Shown piece by piece: positions 25,114 to 34,964 of a DNA stretch of 64,000 nucleotides (position 1 is its first letter; each line of letters opens with the position of its first letter). The notes beneath the pieces are model-generated. The model was not told the origin of the DNA, ran no database searches, and worked only from the letters and a program-made list of their open reading frames with translations. Both the position numbers and the translations under genes were made by a program. Source of the stretch: Flavivirga eckloniae (GTDB taxonomy: Bacteria > Bacteroidota > Bacteroidia > Flavobacteriales > Flavobacteriaceae); the NCBI RefSeq assembly GCF_002886045.1, contig NZ_CP025791.1, forward strand, positions 2,929,001 through 2,993,000. The letters are read 5' to 3'.

Positions 25114-28100
25114 ATGAATAATACAGTTTTTAAAGATGAGCCTAAAATTTCAAATACTATGAATACCATAAAAGGAGATTTAGTAGATTTTGAAAATGAG
25201 ATCTATTACAAGATTACCAATAGTGATGCCATGCGTCCTTTCTTTATGAGCATAGTAAGTGATTCAAATCATTGGATGTTCATATCGAGTAATGGCGGAG
25301 TATCTGCTGGAAGAAAAAACGCCGAGTCTTCATTGTTTCCGTATTACACAGACGATAAAATAACCGAGTCGGCAGACATTACGGGAAGTAAAACCATATT
25401 TCAAATCCATTCAAATGAGAAAATCCACATCTGGGAACCTTTCTCAATACGCCAAATGGGTGTTTACAACATATCAAGAAATATATATAAAAACACCTAT
25501 GGGAATAAAGTGATTTTTGAGGAAATTAATGTTGATTTGGGCTTAACATTCAGGTATCAATGGAATTCTAGTAATGAATTCGGTTTTGTAAAAAAGTCAA
25601 CATTAATAAACAATACATCTTCTAAGATTCGTATTACTGTTTTAGATGGTTTACAAAACATATTGCCTACTGGAGTTACTTCAGATTTACAAAATAGTAG
25701 AAGTAATTTAGTAGACGCCTACAAAAAAAACGAGCTATTGCCCGATTCTGGTCTAGGTGTATATACATTAAGTGCCATAATTGTTGACAAAGCAGAACCT
25801 AGTGAAGCTTTAAAAGCAAATATCGTTTGGTCGGCTGGTTTTGAAAACCCACTTTATTTAATCTCATCAACACAACTTGATAACTTTAGGAGCAAAAAAC
25901 CCTTAAAACAAGAAGTTGATGTAAAAGCCGAAAAAGGAGCCTATTTTGTATCATCGAATATAGATTTAAAAGCAAATTCGGAGAAAAACTGGATGTTTGT
26001 TGCCAATGTAAATCAAACAATATCTGGAGTGGTTGAAATATCAGAAACTATTAAAAACCATGCATATATTTCAGACATTGTAAATGATACTATCGATACT
26101 GGAACAAAACGTTTGATAGAATTAACAGGGGCTTCAGATGGTTTACAACTAACAGCAGACCCTTTAATAAACAACAGGCATTTTTCCAACACGCTGTTTA
26201 ACATTATGCGAGGCGGTATTTTTGATGATGACTATAACATTGAAAAACCAGACTTTATTAAATACATAGCAAACGCCAATAAGCAATTCTTTAGTAAAAA
26301 GAACAGCCAACTAAAAAACTTACCCGAAACATTCACACTTAACTATTTAAAAGACCTTGCAGAACAGGATGTTGATGCTATTTTTAAACGACTTAGTTTT
26401 GAATATTTACCTCTAAAATTCAGTAGAAGGCATGGAGACCCAAGTAGACCTTGGAATAAGTTTTCAATAAATACACATAGCGAAATAGATGGCTCTAAAA
26501 TTTTGGACTACGAAGGTAACTGGCGAGATATTTTTCAAAACTGGGAAGCTCTAGCATATTCATATCCGGAGTTTATAGAAAGTATGATTCATAAGTTTTT
26601 AAATGCCACTACATTTGAAGGCTATAATCCATATCGTGTTACAAAAGATGGTTTCGATTGGGAAGTTATTGAGGAGAACGATCCGTGGTCGTATATAGGC
26701 TACTGGGGCGATCATCAAATTATTTACCTGTTGAAGTTTTTAGAATTTATAGAAAACCATTATCCCGGTAAACTCGAAGCCCGTTTCGATCAAGATATAT
26801 TTGTATACGCCAATGTACCTTATAAAATAAAAAGTTACGAAGACATACTTTCTAATCCTAAAGATACTATTGATTTTGATCATGATCTAGATGCAAAAAT
26901 CAATGAAGCAAAACAAAAAATAGGTGCAGATGGCACTTTACTACAAGATAAAAACAATGCCATCTATAAAGTTAACCTAATTGAAAAGCTTTTAGCCACA
27001 GTACTGGCCAAGGTATCTAATTTTATCCCAGAAGGCGGCATTTGGTTAAACACACAACGTCCAGAGTGGAACGATGCCAACAACGCATTAGTAGGTAATG
27101 GTGTGTCCATGGTTACCCTGTACTATTTAAATCGCTTTTTTAATTTCCTAGAAAAGGTTATCAATACATCTGAAACAAAACAAATTAAAATCTCTGAAGA
27201 ACTTAAACAATTTTTGGATGAAACTGCTTCAATACTTGAAGAAAACAAGCATATTCTTTCGGGAAAAATATCAGATAAAAACAGAAAAACGGTTTTAGAT
27301 GGGCTGGGTTCTGCAGGAAGTAAGTACAGAACAACCATTTATAATAACGGTTTTAACAACAATAAATCTGTAATAACCAAAACCGCGCTTTTAAGTTTTA
27401 TAAAAACCACCAAAGATTATTTACAACATACCATTGATGCCAACAAACGACCTGATAATATGTACCACGCATATAACTTAATGACAGTCGAAAATAAAAA
27501 AGAAGTATCCATATCCTATCTGCCAGAAATGCTAGAGGGTCAAGTGGCTGCTTTAAGTTCCGGTTACCTGGCACCAAAAGACGCATTAGCACTGCTTGAT
27601 GGTTTAAAAAATAGTTCACTCTTTAGAGCCGATCAATACAGTTATATATTATATCCGGACAAAGAATTACCCCGATTTGATAAGAAGAATAATATCCCTT
27701 CTGATAAAGTAGAACAATCCGACTTATTAAAACAATTAATAAAAGACGGTAATACTCATATTATTGAAAAGGATGTTTTAGGGAACTACCATTTTAATGG
27801 TAATTTTAACAATGCCAATAGCTTACAAGAGGCCTTAACAACGCTTTCTAAAGACGCTTATAAATCCCTTATAAAGAAAGATACCGAACTATTATTAGAA
27901 ACTTTCGAAGACATCTTCGATCATAAATCATTCACAGGGCGCTCAGGAACATTCTTTGGCTATGAAGGCTTAGGATCCATTTATTGGCATATGGTTTCCA
28001 AATTACTATTAGCCGTTCAAGAAAATTGTTTATTAGCAGTAAACACGAATAAAAATGAAAAGCTTATTGGGAAGCTTTTAGATCATTATTATGAAATAAA

Positions 28101-28572
28101 TGCAGGTATAGGTGTACATAAATCACCCGAACTTTACGGAGCTTTTCCAACCGACCCTTATTCTCATACACCAGCAACCAAAGGTGCGCAACAACCTGGA
28201 ATGACAGGTCAGGTAAAAGAAGATATTCTAAGTAGAATTGGCGAACTGGGTGTTTTTGTAAAAAATGGATGTATCACATTCAATCCTTGTTTACTACGTA
28301 AAGAAGAGTTTTTAAAAACCCCTAAAGTTTTCAGATACAGTGATGTTAAAAAAGAGGAATGGGAAATACTATTAGACCCAAATACACTTTGCTTTACTTA
28401 TTGCCAAGTGCTAATTATATATAAGCTTTCAGATAAAAATAGCTTAAACGTAATTTTTAATAATGACAGACAATTGAACTTTGATAATTTAAGTCTTGAT
28501 TCAAAAATTTCAGAATCAATATTTCAAAGAAAAGGGCAAATAAGCCAGATAAATGTATTGCTAAAAAGATAA
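25114..28572 (+). CDS. Predicted beta-1,3-oligoglucan phosphorylase (GH149-like)
   Basis: This 1152-residue protein has no signal peptide, so it should be cytosolic. Length and layout fit GH149 phosphorylases: an N-terminal beta-sandwich region (about 20-330, with WMFISSNGGVSAG and IHIWEPFSIRQMGVY) and an (alpha/alpha)6 catalytic part. That part has DPWSYIGYWGDHQ and RPEWNDANNALVG, the latter like the GDWND acid motif of related GH94 enzymes, making Asp654 the likely general acid. Such enzymes split beta-1,3-glucan oligosaccharides with phosphate into glucose 1-phosphate. The neighbours (GH16, GH17, GH30, sugar symporter) support this. An alternative ATG lies at 25159. GH94 or GH161 membership is possible but the size fits GH149 better. 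Confidence 0.72.
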   Translation: MNNTVFKDEPKISNTMNTIKGDLVDFENEIYYKITNSDAMRPFFMSIVSDSNHWMFISSNGGVSAGRKNAESSLFPYYTDDKITESADITGSKTIFQIHSNEKIHIWEPFSIRQMGVYNISRNIYKNTYGNKVIFEEINVDLGLTFRYQWNSSNEFGFVKKSTLINNTSSKIRITVLDGLQNILPTGVTSDLQNSRSNLVDAYKKNELLPDSGLGVYTLSAIIVDKAEPSEALKANIVWSAGFENPLYLISSTQLDNFRSKKPLKQEVDVKAEKGAYFVSSNIDLKANSEKNWMFVANVNQTISGVVEISETIKNHAYISDIVNDTIDTGTKRLIELTGASDGLQLTADPLINNRHFSNTLFNIMRGGIFDDDYNIEKPDFIKYIANANKQFFSKKNSQLKNLPETFTLNYLKDLAEQDVDAIFKRLSFEYLPLKFSRRHGDPSRPWNKFSINTHSEIDGSKILDYEGNWRDIFQNWEALAYSYPEFIESMIHKFLNATTFEGYNPYRVTKDGFDWEVIEENDPWSYIGYWGDHQIIYLLKFLEFIENHYPGKLEARFDQDIFVYANVPYKIKSYEDILSNPKDTIDFDHDLDAKINEAKQKIGADGTLLQDKNNAIYKVNLIEKLLATVLAKVSNFIPEGGIWLNTQRPEWNDANNALVGNGVSMVTLYYLNRFFNFLEKVINTSETKQIKISEELKQFLDETASILEENKHILSGKISDKNRKTVLDGLGSAGSKYRTTIYNNGFNNNKSVITKTALLSFIKTTKDYLQHTIDANKRPDNMYHAYNLMTVENKKEVSISYLPEMLEGQVAALSSGYLAPKDALALLDGLKNSSLFRADQYSYILYPDKELPRFDKKNNIPSDKVEQSDLLKQLIKDGNTHIIEKDVLGNYHFNGNFNNANSLQEALTTLSKDAYKSLIKKDTELLLETFEDIFDHKSFTGRSGTFFGYEGLGSIYWHMVSKLLLAVQENCLLAVNTNKNEKLIGKLLDHYYEINAGIGVHKSPELYGAFPTDPYSHTPATKGAQQPGMTGQVKEDILSRIGELGVFVKNGCITFNPCLLRKEEFLKTPKVFRYSDVKKEEWEILLDPNTLCFTYCQVLIIYKLSDKNSLNVIFNNDRQLNFDNLSLDSKISESIFQRKGQISQINVLLKR

Positions 28573-28582
28573 AAGCAAGCAG

Positions 28583-29872
28583 ATGAAAACGAATTTAAAA
28601 AAACTCCTATTACTAACCATTTTAATTGCAACAATTGGATGTGCAAATAAGTCTAAAAAAGCAAGTGAAAAAGTGATTGAAGAAAAACATATAACTGCAG
28701 CAGATATTTTAGGTAACCCCAAATACTTAGCCATTTCATATGGTGGTTATAGGCAGGTATCACGAGATATCCAACCAACCATCCCACAGTTAAAAGAAGA
28801 TATGAAAATATTGGCTGCTATGGGTATTAAAATATTACGTACTTACAATGTACAACTGCAGCAAGCCCCTAACATACTAAAAGCCATTAGTGAATTAAAA
28901 AACGAAGATCCTACTTTTGAAATGTACGTTATGCTAGGTGCATGGATTGATTGCCAAAATGCATGGACAGACAAAGCGCCTAATCATGACGTTGAGAGTG
29001 AAAACAACGCCGCAGAAATTGAAAGAGCGGTGTCTCTGGCAAAGACATACCCAGACATTATAAAAATAATAGCCGTTGGGAATGAAGCCATGGTAAACTG
29101 GGCAGCAAGCTATTTTGTTCGCCCCAATATGATACTAAAATGGGTAAACCATTTACAAGAATTAAAAAAAGCCGGAGAACTTCCCCAATCGTTATGGATT
29201 ACCAGCTCCGATGATTTTTCCTCCTGGGGTGGTGGAGATGCCAGTTATCATACTAAAGACCTGGAAAAACTAATCAATGCAGTCGATTATATTTCTATGC
29301 ATACCTATCCGATGCATAATTCTCATTATAATCCGGAATTTTGGTTATCCCCAGAAAACGAAATAGACCTTACAGATAGCGAAAAAATAGAATCTGCTAT
29401 GCAGCGAGCTCTTGCCTTCGCAAAAAAACAATACGATAGTGTTACCAACTACATGAAAAGCTTGGGTGTAAATAAGCCTATTCATATAGGAGAAACAGGT
29501 TGGTCAACAACCTCTAACGGGCATTACGGCAAAAACGGATCGAGAGCTACAGATGAATATAAGTCTGGACGTTACCACGAATTAATACGAAACTGGACCA
29601 ATAAGGCAAACATTTCCTGCTTCTACTTTGAAGCATTTGATGAGCAGTGGAAAGATGCTGCAAACAAACTAGGATCAGAAAACCATTTTGGTCTTATAAA
29701 CTTAAAAGGTCAGGCAAAATATGCCCTATGGGATATGGTTGACAGAGGCCTTTTTGATGGATTGACAAGAGATGGTAACCCAATAACAAAAACCTACAAT
29801 GGAGACAAAGAAGCGTTAATGCAGGAAGTTTTGGTCCCGCCAACTCATGCAGAATTTAGTACAACACATTAG
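28583..29872 (+). CDS. GH17 beta-1,3-glucanase-type lipoprotein
   Basis: This 429-residue lipoprotein (IGC, Cys20) has a GH17 TIM barrel. LAISYGGYR opens the first strand, and ILRTYNVQLQ, the acid/base motif AVGNEAM (Glu168) and the nucleophile motif IGETGWST (Glu304) are all present. EAFDEQWKD closes the barrel, as in plant and bacterial GH17 enzymes. It probably releases small oligosaccharides from laminarin chains in the periplasm or at the surface. It follows the phosphorylase gene by 10 bases and precedes GH30 by 10 bases, so it is in one operon. Confidence 0.9.
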   Translation: MKTNLKKLLLLTILIATIGCANKSKKASEKVIEEKHITAADILGNPKYLAISYGGYRQVSRDIQPTIPQLKEDMKILAAMGIKILRTYNVQLQQAPNILKAISELKNEDPTFEMYVMLGAWIDCQNAWTDKAPNHDVESENNAAEIERAVSLAKTYPDIIKIIAVGNEAMVNWAASYFVRPNMILKWVNHLQELKKAGELPQSLWITSSDDFSSWGGGDASYHTKDLEKLINAVDYISMHTYPMHNSHYNPEFWLSPENEIDLTDSEKIESAMQRALAFAKKQYDSVTNYMKSLGVNKPIHIGETGWSTTSNGHYGKNGSRATDEYKSGRYHELIRNWTNKANISCFYFEAFDEQWKDAANKLGSENHFGLINLKGQAKYALWDMVDRGLFDGLTRDGNPITKTYNGDKEALMQEVLVPPTHAEFSTTH

Positions 29873-29882
29873 TTTTTAAATA

Positions 29883-31379
29883 ATGAACATGAAACTTTTA
29901 ACATATTATTTCTACTGTCTTTTATTCACGATGATGAGTTGTATCAATACAGAAAATAAACTACGGGTCGAAGTTTTCGAAACTTCCGCCAAAGGAAATC
30001 AACTAACTAAAATTACTGAGTTCCTTGACTCTGATACGAAAGTAACCATCAAACTAACTCCAGAACAAACTTTTCAAACCATCACAGGTTTTGGAGGTGC
30101 TTTTACCGAGTCTTCGGCTTACCTATTAAACAAGTTAAGTAAAAAGAATCGCGATACAATTTTGAGAGCCTATTTTGCTAAAGAAGGCGCTAGATATTCC
30201 TTAACGAGAACACACATGAACTCATGCGATTTCTCGTTAACCAACTATTCGTACTCGCCTGTAGAAGGAGATAAAAACCTAGAACACTTCACCATCGAGG
30301 AAGATAGGGACGATTTAATTCCAATGATAAAAGATGCCATAGCCATATCAGAAGACGGTTTCAAAATATTCGCATCGCCATGGACCGCAGCACCCTGGAT
30401 GAAAGATAACAACCATTGGGTAGGAGGCAAACTGCTCCCGGAATATTACGATACCTGGGCTTTGTTCTTTTCCAAATACTTAGATGCTTATAAAGCAGAG
30501 GGTATCGACATTTGGGGGTTTACCGTTGAAAATGAACCTCATGGAAATGGTAATAACTGGGAAAGCATGCATTTTTCTCCAAAGGAAATGACCGATTTTG
30601 TTCAGTTTCACTTAGGGCCAAAATTAGAAAATGACGGGTATGGCGATAAAATTATTTTAGGTTACGATCAAAACAGAGCAGGTTTAAAAGAATGGGTTGA
30701 TGAAATGTATCGCGACGAAGCATCATCAAAATATTTTGATGGTACGGCTATACATTGGTATGAAAGCACTTATGATTATTTCCCAGAAGCACTCCAATAT
30801 GCACACTATAAAGCCCCAGACAAATACCTGATAGAAACCGAAGGATGTGTGGATTCTGAAATACCTAAGTGGCAAGACGATGCCTGGTATTGGAGTAAAG
30901 AAGCAACAGATTGGGGGTGGGATTGGGCCTCCGAAGCCGAAAAATATCTTCATCCTAAGTATGCACCCGTAAACCGATATGCGAGAGACATCATCGGGTG
31001 CTTAAATAACTGGGTTGATGGGTGGGTAGACTGGAATATGGTCTTAGATAGGCAGGGAGGCCCTAATTGGTTCAAAAACTGGTGCGTTGCACCTGTTATT
31101 GTTGATCCTGATGCAGATGAAGTCTACTTCACACCGATTTATTATATCATGGCTCACTTTAGTAAATACATTAGACCTGAAGCAAAAATAATTGGTCATG
31201 AAAATTCAGACGATACCCTCATGGTAACAGCGGCCATAAACCCTGACGACACTACAACTGTGGTGATTTTCAATGAAACAGAAGTTCCAAAAAACATTAA
31301 CCTGTCTGTGAACGGTAAAACTGTGGATTTTGCAATAGACGCCAAGGCGATTCAAACTGTTGTAATTCCTAAAGCATAA
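29883..31379 (+). CDS. GH30 beta-glucosidase/beta-1,6-glucanase-type lipoprotein
   Basis: This 498-residue lipoprotein (MMSC, Cys20) has a GH30 (beta/alpha)8 barrel with a C-terminal beta-sandwich. Seen: ITGFGGAFTESSAYLL near the start, FASPWTAAPWMK, acid/base Glu218 in TVENEPHGNG, nucleophile Glu320 in LIETEGC, and WVDWNMVLDRQGGP. GH30 members in marine laminarin loci remove beta-1,6-linked glucose branches, which fits this locus. The in-frame ATG two codons later (29889) is also possible. Linkage specificity is inferred from context, not read from the sequence. Confidence 0.9.
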   Translation: MNMKLLTYYFYCLLFTMMSCINTENKLRVEVFETSAKGNQLTKITEFLDSDTKVTIKLTPEQTFQTITGFGGAFTESSAYLLNKLSKKNRDTILRAYFAKEGARYSLTRTHMNSCDFSLTNYSYSPVEGDKNLEHFTIEEDRDDLIPMIKDAIAISEDGFKIFASPWTAAPWMKDNNHWVGGKLLPEYYDTWALFFSKYLDAYKAEGIDIWGFTVENEPHGNGNNWESMHFSPKEMTDFVQFHLGPKLENDGYGDKIILGYDQNRAGLKEWVDEMYRDEASSKYFDGTAIHWYESTYDYFPEALQYAHYKAPDKYLIETEGCVDSEIPKWQDDAWYWSKEATDWGWDWASEAEKYLHPKYAPVNRYARDIIGCLNNWVDGWVDWNMVLDRQGGPNWFKNWCVAPVIVDPDADEVYFTPIYYIMAHFSKYIRPEAKIIGHENSDDTLMVTAAINPDDTTTVVIFNETEVPKNINLSVNGKTVDFAIDAKAIQTVVIPKA

Positions 31380-31409
31380 AAGAAGTTTAACTAACTAAAC
31401 AAAAAGATT

Positions 31410-32975
31410 ATGTCGAATATTAAAACTACAGTAAAAGATAGAGTTCCTATAGGTCAAAAAGCAGCCTTTGGTGCTGGACATTTTATACTAAACATTTTAC
31501 CTGGAACTTTAGGTGTTTTTATTCAATTCTTCTTACTTACCGCTTGGGGTGTAGACCCCTTATGGGCTGGACTTTTGGGAGGTTTACCAAGAATATTTGA
31601 TGCTATTACAGATCCTATAATGGGTTTTATATCAGACAATACGAAATCTAAATGGGGACGGCGACGACCTTACATCTTTTTAGGAGCGATAATAAGCGGT
31701 ATACTTTTCTTTTTAATGTGGCAGATTGACGACAATGCTTCGCAAACGTATATTATTTGGCATGTTATGGTTCTTCAAATTCTATTCCTTGTAGGAAACA
31801 CCATGTTTGCCACGCCTCTGGTAGGTTTGGGTTATGAAATGACTTCAGACTATAATGAGCGTACACGTTTAATGGCATTTTCGAATACAATGGGACAAAT
31901 TGCCTGGATGATTGTTCCTTGGTTATATGTTATTATACCAGATTCGAACACATTTAATACACAAACCGAAGGTGTGCGAACTATGGCCCTTATTGTTGGT
32001 GCGATGTGTGTGGTTTTTGGAATTCTGCCTTCTCTGTTTTGTAAAGGTATCGACTCTGCACACATGGAGAACAGAAAAGAAATTAATTTTAAGACACTTG
32101 CATCCAATATGAAAGAATTGTTTAAAGGCATAGCTCAAGTGTCCAAGAACAAACCATTTATGAAATTATGCGGAGCTACCTTTTTAGTCTTTAACGGATT
32201 TCAACTTGTGGCGGCATTTGGTGTATTCATTATTGTATTTTACATGTATAATGGCAGCTATGAAATGGCAGGTACTTGGCCCGCTTGGTTTAATACGATT
32301 AATGCCATAATTACCGCCTTTATTGTGATACCCATTATTTCAAAAATGGCTAATAAATGGGGAAAGAAAAAAGCTTTCATAATTTCCACGGTTTTATCGA
32401 TTGCAGGCTACTTGTTAAAGTGGTGGGGGTTCGATAAAGAATTAAACAACAAGTTTAATGAAACGGGATTAGGTAAAGGGTTAAATTCTGGTGTTGGTGC
32501 ATTGTTCGAGTCTTTAAATCCAATGCTAGATAAAATTGGTATGTCTTGGTTTAGCATAGACCCAGGAAGTGAAATACCTTGGTTAATATTTTTACCTATT
32601 CCATTATTTGCGTTCGGAATGGGAGGCCTGTTTACCTTAATGATGTCTATGACGGCAGATGTTTGCGATTTAGATGAACTAAAAAACGGTATGCCACGTA
32701 AGGAAGGTACTTTTGGCGCAATTTATTGGTGGATGGTCAAATTAGGACAAGCCATTGCACTCGTTTTAGGCGGATTGATTTTAAAGATCGTAGGCTTCGA
32801 TCCGAATGTTACCGAGCAAACCTTAGAGACAATGAATAGGCTTAGAGTAGCTGATATTGTAATTCCCTCACTTACTGCAGCCCTAGCTATTTGGGTGATG
32901 TGGAAATATAGTCTTAGTGAATCAAGAGCTAAAGAAATTAAAGCAGAATTAGTAAAACGAAGAGGTGAACTTTAA
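31410..32975 (+). CDS. MFS/GPH-type sugar:cation symporter
   Basis: This 521-residue protein has about 12 membrane segments and the MelB-type signature RIFDAITDPIMGFISDNTKS followed by WGRRRPYIF, which marks glycoside-pentoside-hexuronide symporters. It should carry small glucan oligosaccharides or glucose across the inner membrane. It lies between the GH30 gene and the cytosolic GH17 gene with short gaps (30 and 12 bases), so transport and intracellular processing are coupled. A long loop near residues 340-390 between two membrane segments is slightly larger than usual. Confidence 0.92.
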   Translation: MSNIKTTVKDRVPIGQKAAFGAGHFILNILPGTLGVFIQFFLLTAWGVDPLWAGLLGGLPRIFDAITDPIMGFISDNTKSKWGRRRPYIFLGAIISGILFFLMWQIDDNASQTYIIWHVMVLQILFLVGNTMFATPLVGLGYEMTSDYNERTRLMAFSNTMGQIAWMIVPWLYVIIPDSNTFNTQTEGVRTMALIVGAMCVVFGILPSLFCKGIDSAHMENRKEINFKTLASNMKELFKGIAQVSKNKPFMKLCGATFLVFNGFQLVAAFGVFIIVFYMYNGSYEMAGTWPAWFNTINAIITAFIVIPIISKMANKWGKKKAFIISTVLSIAGYLLKWWGFDKELNNKFNETGLGKGLNSGVGALFESLNPMLDKIGMSWFSIDPGSEIPWLIFLPIPLFAFGMGGLFTLMMSMTADVCDLDELKNGMPRKEGTFGAIYWWMVKLGQAIALVLGGLILKIVGFDPNVTEQTLETMNRLRVADIVIPSLTAALAIWVMWKYSLSESRAKEIKAELVKRRGEL

Positions 32976-32987
32976 AAATTAGAAGTT

Positions 32988-33896
32988 ATGTCGTACAGAG
33001 CAGATAAAATAATGGCCTTAACTGGAGCTGAACTTAATAATAGAACAACCAAAGGCTTAGAAAATATATTTAAAAGAATACTAAAAAATGGTATGCATGG
33101 GTTGTGTTTTAGCCCTTATGAAGAAGGTCAAAAACCAGGTGATCAAATTACCGAAGGACAAATTAGACGCCGAATGAAAATTATAAAGCCATATACCAAA
33201 TGGATACGGTCGTTTTCCTGCACAGATGGTAATGAATTAATTCCTGTTATCGCTAAAGAGTTTGGCATTAAAACCTTGGTAGGTGCTTGGTTGGGAAATG
33301 ATGCGGATATTAACCGCAAAGAAATAGCAGGTCTTATTGAGTTAGCCAAACAAGGCTATGTAGATATTGCAGCCGTTGGAAACGAGGTAATGTATAGAGG
33401 TGACCTAACCGAAGAAGAGCTTTTAACATTTATATACGAGGTAAAGGAAAAAATTTCCAATATTCCTGTTGGTTATGTTGATGCCTATTATGAATTTACG
33501 CAAAGACCAAATATAACAGAAGCCTGCGATATTATCCTGGCCAATTGTTATCCTTACTGGGAGGGTTGTAGTAATGAATACGCATTAATTTACATGAAGG
33601 ACATGTTTAACCAAGCACTTAAAGCAGCCAATGGAAAAAAAGTTATTATATCCGAAACAGGATGGCCAAGTGAAGGAGAAGGTCTAAACGGCGCCTTGCC
33701 CTCTTATGAAAATGCTATGAAATACTTCATCAATGCACAACAATGGTCCAAACAAGATAATATTGATATTTTTTATTTTTCGTCTTTTGACGAATCATGG
33801 AAAGTAGGAGACGAAGGAGACGTTGGTGCATTTTGGGGTGTATGGGATAAAGATGAAGTACCAAAGTTCTACAGGAAATCTCTGGCTCTGAAATGA
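32988..33896 (+). CDS. Cytosolic GH17-family protein
   Basis: This 302-residue GH17 barrel has no signal peptide. Catalytic motifs are intact: AAVGNEVMYRG (Glu133) and IISETGWPSEG (Glu223), with FYFSSFDESWKVG closing the barrel. A cytosolic GH17 is unusual next to a lipoprotein GH17 in the same operon. Bacterial GH17 domains can act as transglycosylases, as in NdvC-type cyclic glucan synthesis, so it may remodel or shorten imported beta-1,3-oligosaccharides ahead of the phosphorylase. It is the last gene of the locus, 12 bases after the symporter gene. Confidence 0.88.
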   Translation: MSYRADKIMALTGAELNNRTTKGLENIFKRILKNGMHGLCFSPYEEGQKPGDQITEGQIRRRMKIIKPYTKWIRSFSCTDGNELIPVIAKEFGIKTLVGAWLGNDADINRKEIAGLIELAKQGYVDIAAVGNEVMYRGDLTEEELLTFIYEVKEKISNIPVGYVDAYYEFTQRPNITEACDIILANCYPYWEGCSNEYALIYMKDMFNQALKAANGKKVIISETGWPSEGEGLNGALPSYENAMKYFINAQQWSKQDNIDIFYFSSFDESWKVGDEGDVGAFWGVWDKDEVPKFYRKSLALK

Positions 33897-34150
33897 TATA
33901 AATATTTACGCATAAGTAAATATAAATCAGCGTTTTTAAGTATCGTTTACCTTAAATACCTGTAAGTAGTTTCAATACTGGTTTTTGATGTATTGGTAAA
34001 AAATACTAGCATCAGCTCCTGAATTAAATGTAGTATCAATTGATGGCTCTATTTTGAAGTCAGGATTGTATTTTACACAAAAAAACCCTTAATAGAACTA
34101 GTAGCCTTAAATTAGTTAAGAAATAGTTTCGTAATTAATTTAGTTTGTTG

Positions 34151-34183
34151 AAAGCGTGTGATGTTCTTATCACACGCTTTTTA
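34151..34183 (+). terminator. Intrinsic terminator downstream of the glucan locus
   Basis: AAAGCGTGTGAT pairs perfectly with ATCACACGCTTT around a six-base loop, followed by TTATTT. It probably ends the glucan operon about 255 bases after the last stop codon, and isolates the LysE-type gene. Confidence 0.85.
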
Positions 34184-34204
34184 TTTGTAGTTGACTACCT
34201 TATA

Positions 34205-34231
34205 TTTGTTGCGAAATATTTCTTTACTTTG
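34205..34231 (+). promoter_or_regulatory. Promoter of the LysE-type gene
   Basis: TTTG at 34205-34208 and TACTTTG at 34225-34231 are 16 bases apart and lie just before the ATG at 34252. They resemble the Bacteroidota -33 (TTTG) and -7 (TAnnTTTG) boxes; the -7 box is one base short of consensus. Confidence 0.5.
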
Positions 34232-34251
34232 TGTAAACCTTCGCTTAAGTT

Positions 34252-34947
34252 ATGTTTGACGATATTTTAACCGCCATTCCCTTTGGGGTAATACTAGCCT
34301 TTACAATAGGCCCGGTATTTTTTGTGCTTTTGGAAACAAGTGCCACAAAAGGTTTTAGAAGTGCTTTAACATTCGATCTTGGTGTGTTATTTGCTGATGT
34401 TATTTTTATAGTTGTAGCATTTTACAGTACCAATAATTTTAGAGGGAAAATAAGCAGCGACCCCAACTTTTTAATATTCGGTGGCATGTTACTAACCATC
34501 TATGGTATCATCTCTTTTATAAAAACCTCAAAATCCTTTAGGGCTATCGTAAAGGAATATCATAAGGTTGAAATTCAAAAAGACTACGGGAAACTTTTTA
34601 TAAAAGGTTTCCTTCTTAATTTTATAAATATTGGGGTTTTAATAGGCTGGTTGGGATTTATGGTATTAGGGGATTCATTAACAAAATCTGAAAACGGTGA
34701 TATTGTTTTTGTAGTCACTATGGTTGTATCTTATTTTGTTACAGACCTCGTTAAAATTGTAATCGCTAAAAGATTGAAAGCTAAATTAACTCCTCGACTT
34801 ATTTTTAAAACCAAAAAAGTAATAGCAGTTGTTATTTTAGGCTTTGGAATTTTATTATTTGTTCAAGGTTTGTTTCCTGAAGCTTACGAAAAAAATAAAG
34901 AAAAGTTAGAACAAATAAACCCTATAAAAGAAAAGCTTCCAGAATAA
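34252..34947 (+). CDS. LysE/RhtB-family exporter
   Basis: This 231-residue inner-membrane protein has about six membrane segments and the family's opening PFGVILAFTIGPVFFVLLET, with a conserved GP motif and small residues. LysE-type proteins export amino acids or related small molecules. The substrate cannot be assigned. It is a single gene, with its own promoter and a terminator that overlaps the last codons. The charged tail (KNKEKLEQINPIKEKLPE) is partly encoded by the terminator stem. Confidence 0.88.
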   Translation: MFDDILTAIPFGVILAFTIGPVFFVLLETSATKGFRSALTFDLGVLFADVIFIVVAFYSTNNFRGKISSDPNFLIFGGMLLTIYGIISFIKTSKSFRAIVKEYHKVEIQKDYGKLFIKGFLLNFINIGVLIGWLGFMVLGDSLTKSENGDIVFVVTMVVSYFVTDLVKIVIAKRLKAKLTPRLIFKTKKVIAVVILGFGILLFVQGLFPEAYEKNKEKLEQINPIKEKLPE

Positions 34948-34963
34948 TCTGGAAGCTTTTTTT
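34931..34963 (+). terminator. Terminator overlapping the end of the LysE-type gene
   Basis: AAAAGCTTCCAGA (34931-34943) pairs with TCTGGAAGCTTTT (34948-34960) and three more T follow. The stop codon lies in the loop. The A-rich left arm would also serve the minus-strand tRNA-Cys that ends at 34965. Confidence 0.88.
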
Positions 34964-34964
34964 G

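Larger units (their letters stand above)
33897..34251. other. Intergenic region after the glucan locus
   Basis: The 355 bases contain a hairpin ATATTTAC/GTAAATAT just after the GH17 stop (about 33902-33923) without a T tract. A strong terminator lies at 34151-34183 and a promoter for the LysE-type gene at 34205-34231. I see no gene between 33924 and 34150. Confidence 0.5.

Noticed and set aside
30726-30953. Minus-strand frame inside the GH30 gene
   Set aside because: It overlaps a complete catalytic gene with intact motifs and shows no signal or conserved feature.
33897-34150. Small gene after the glucan locus
   Set aside because: No frame of useful length with a plausible start or family resemblance was seen.
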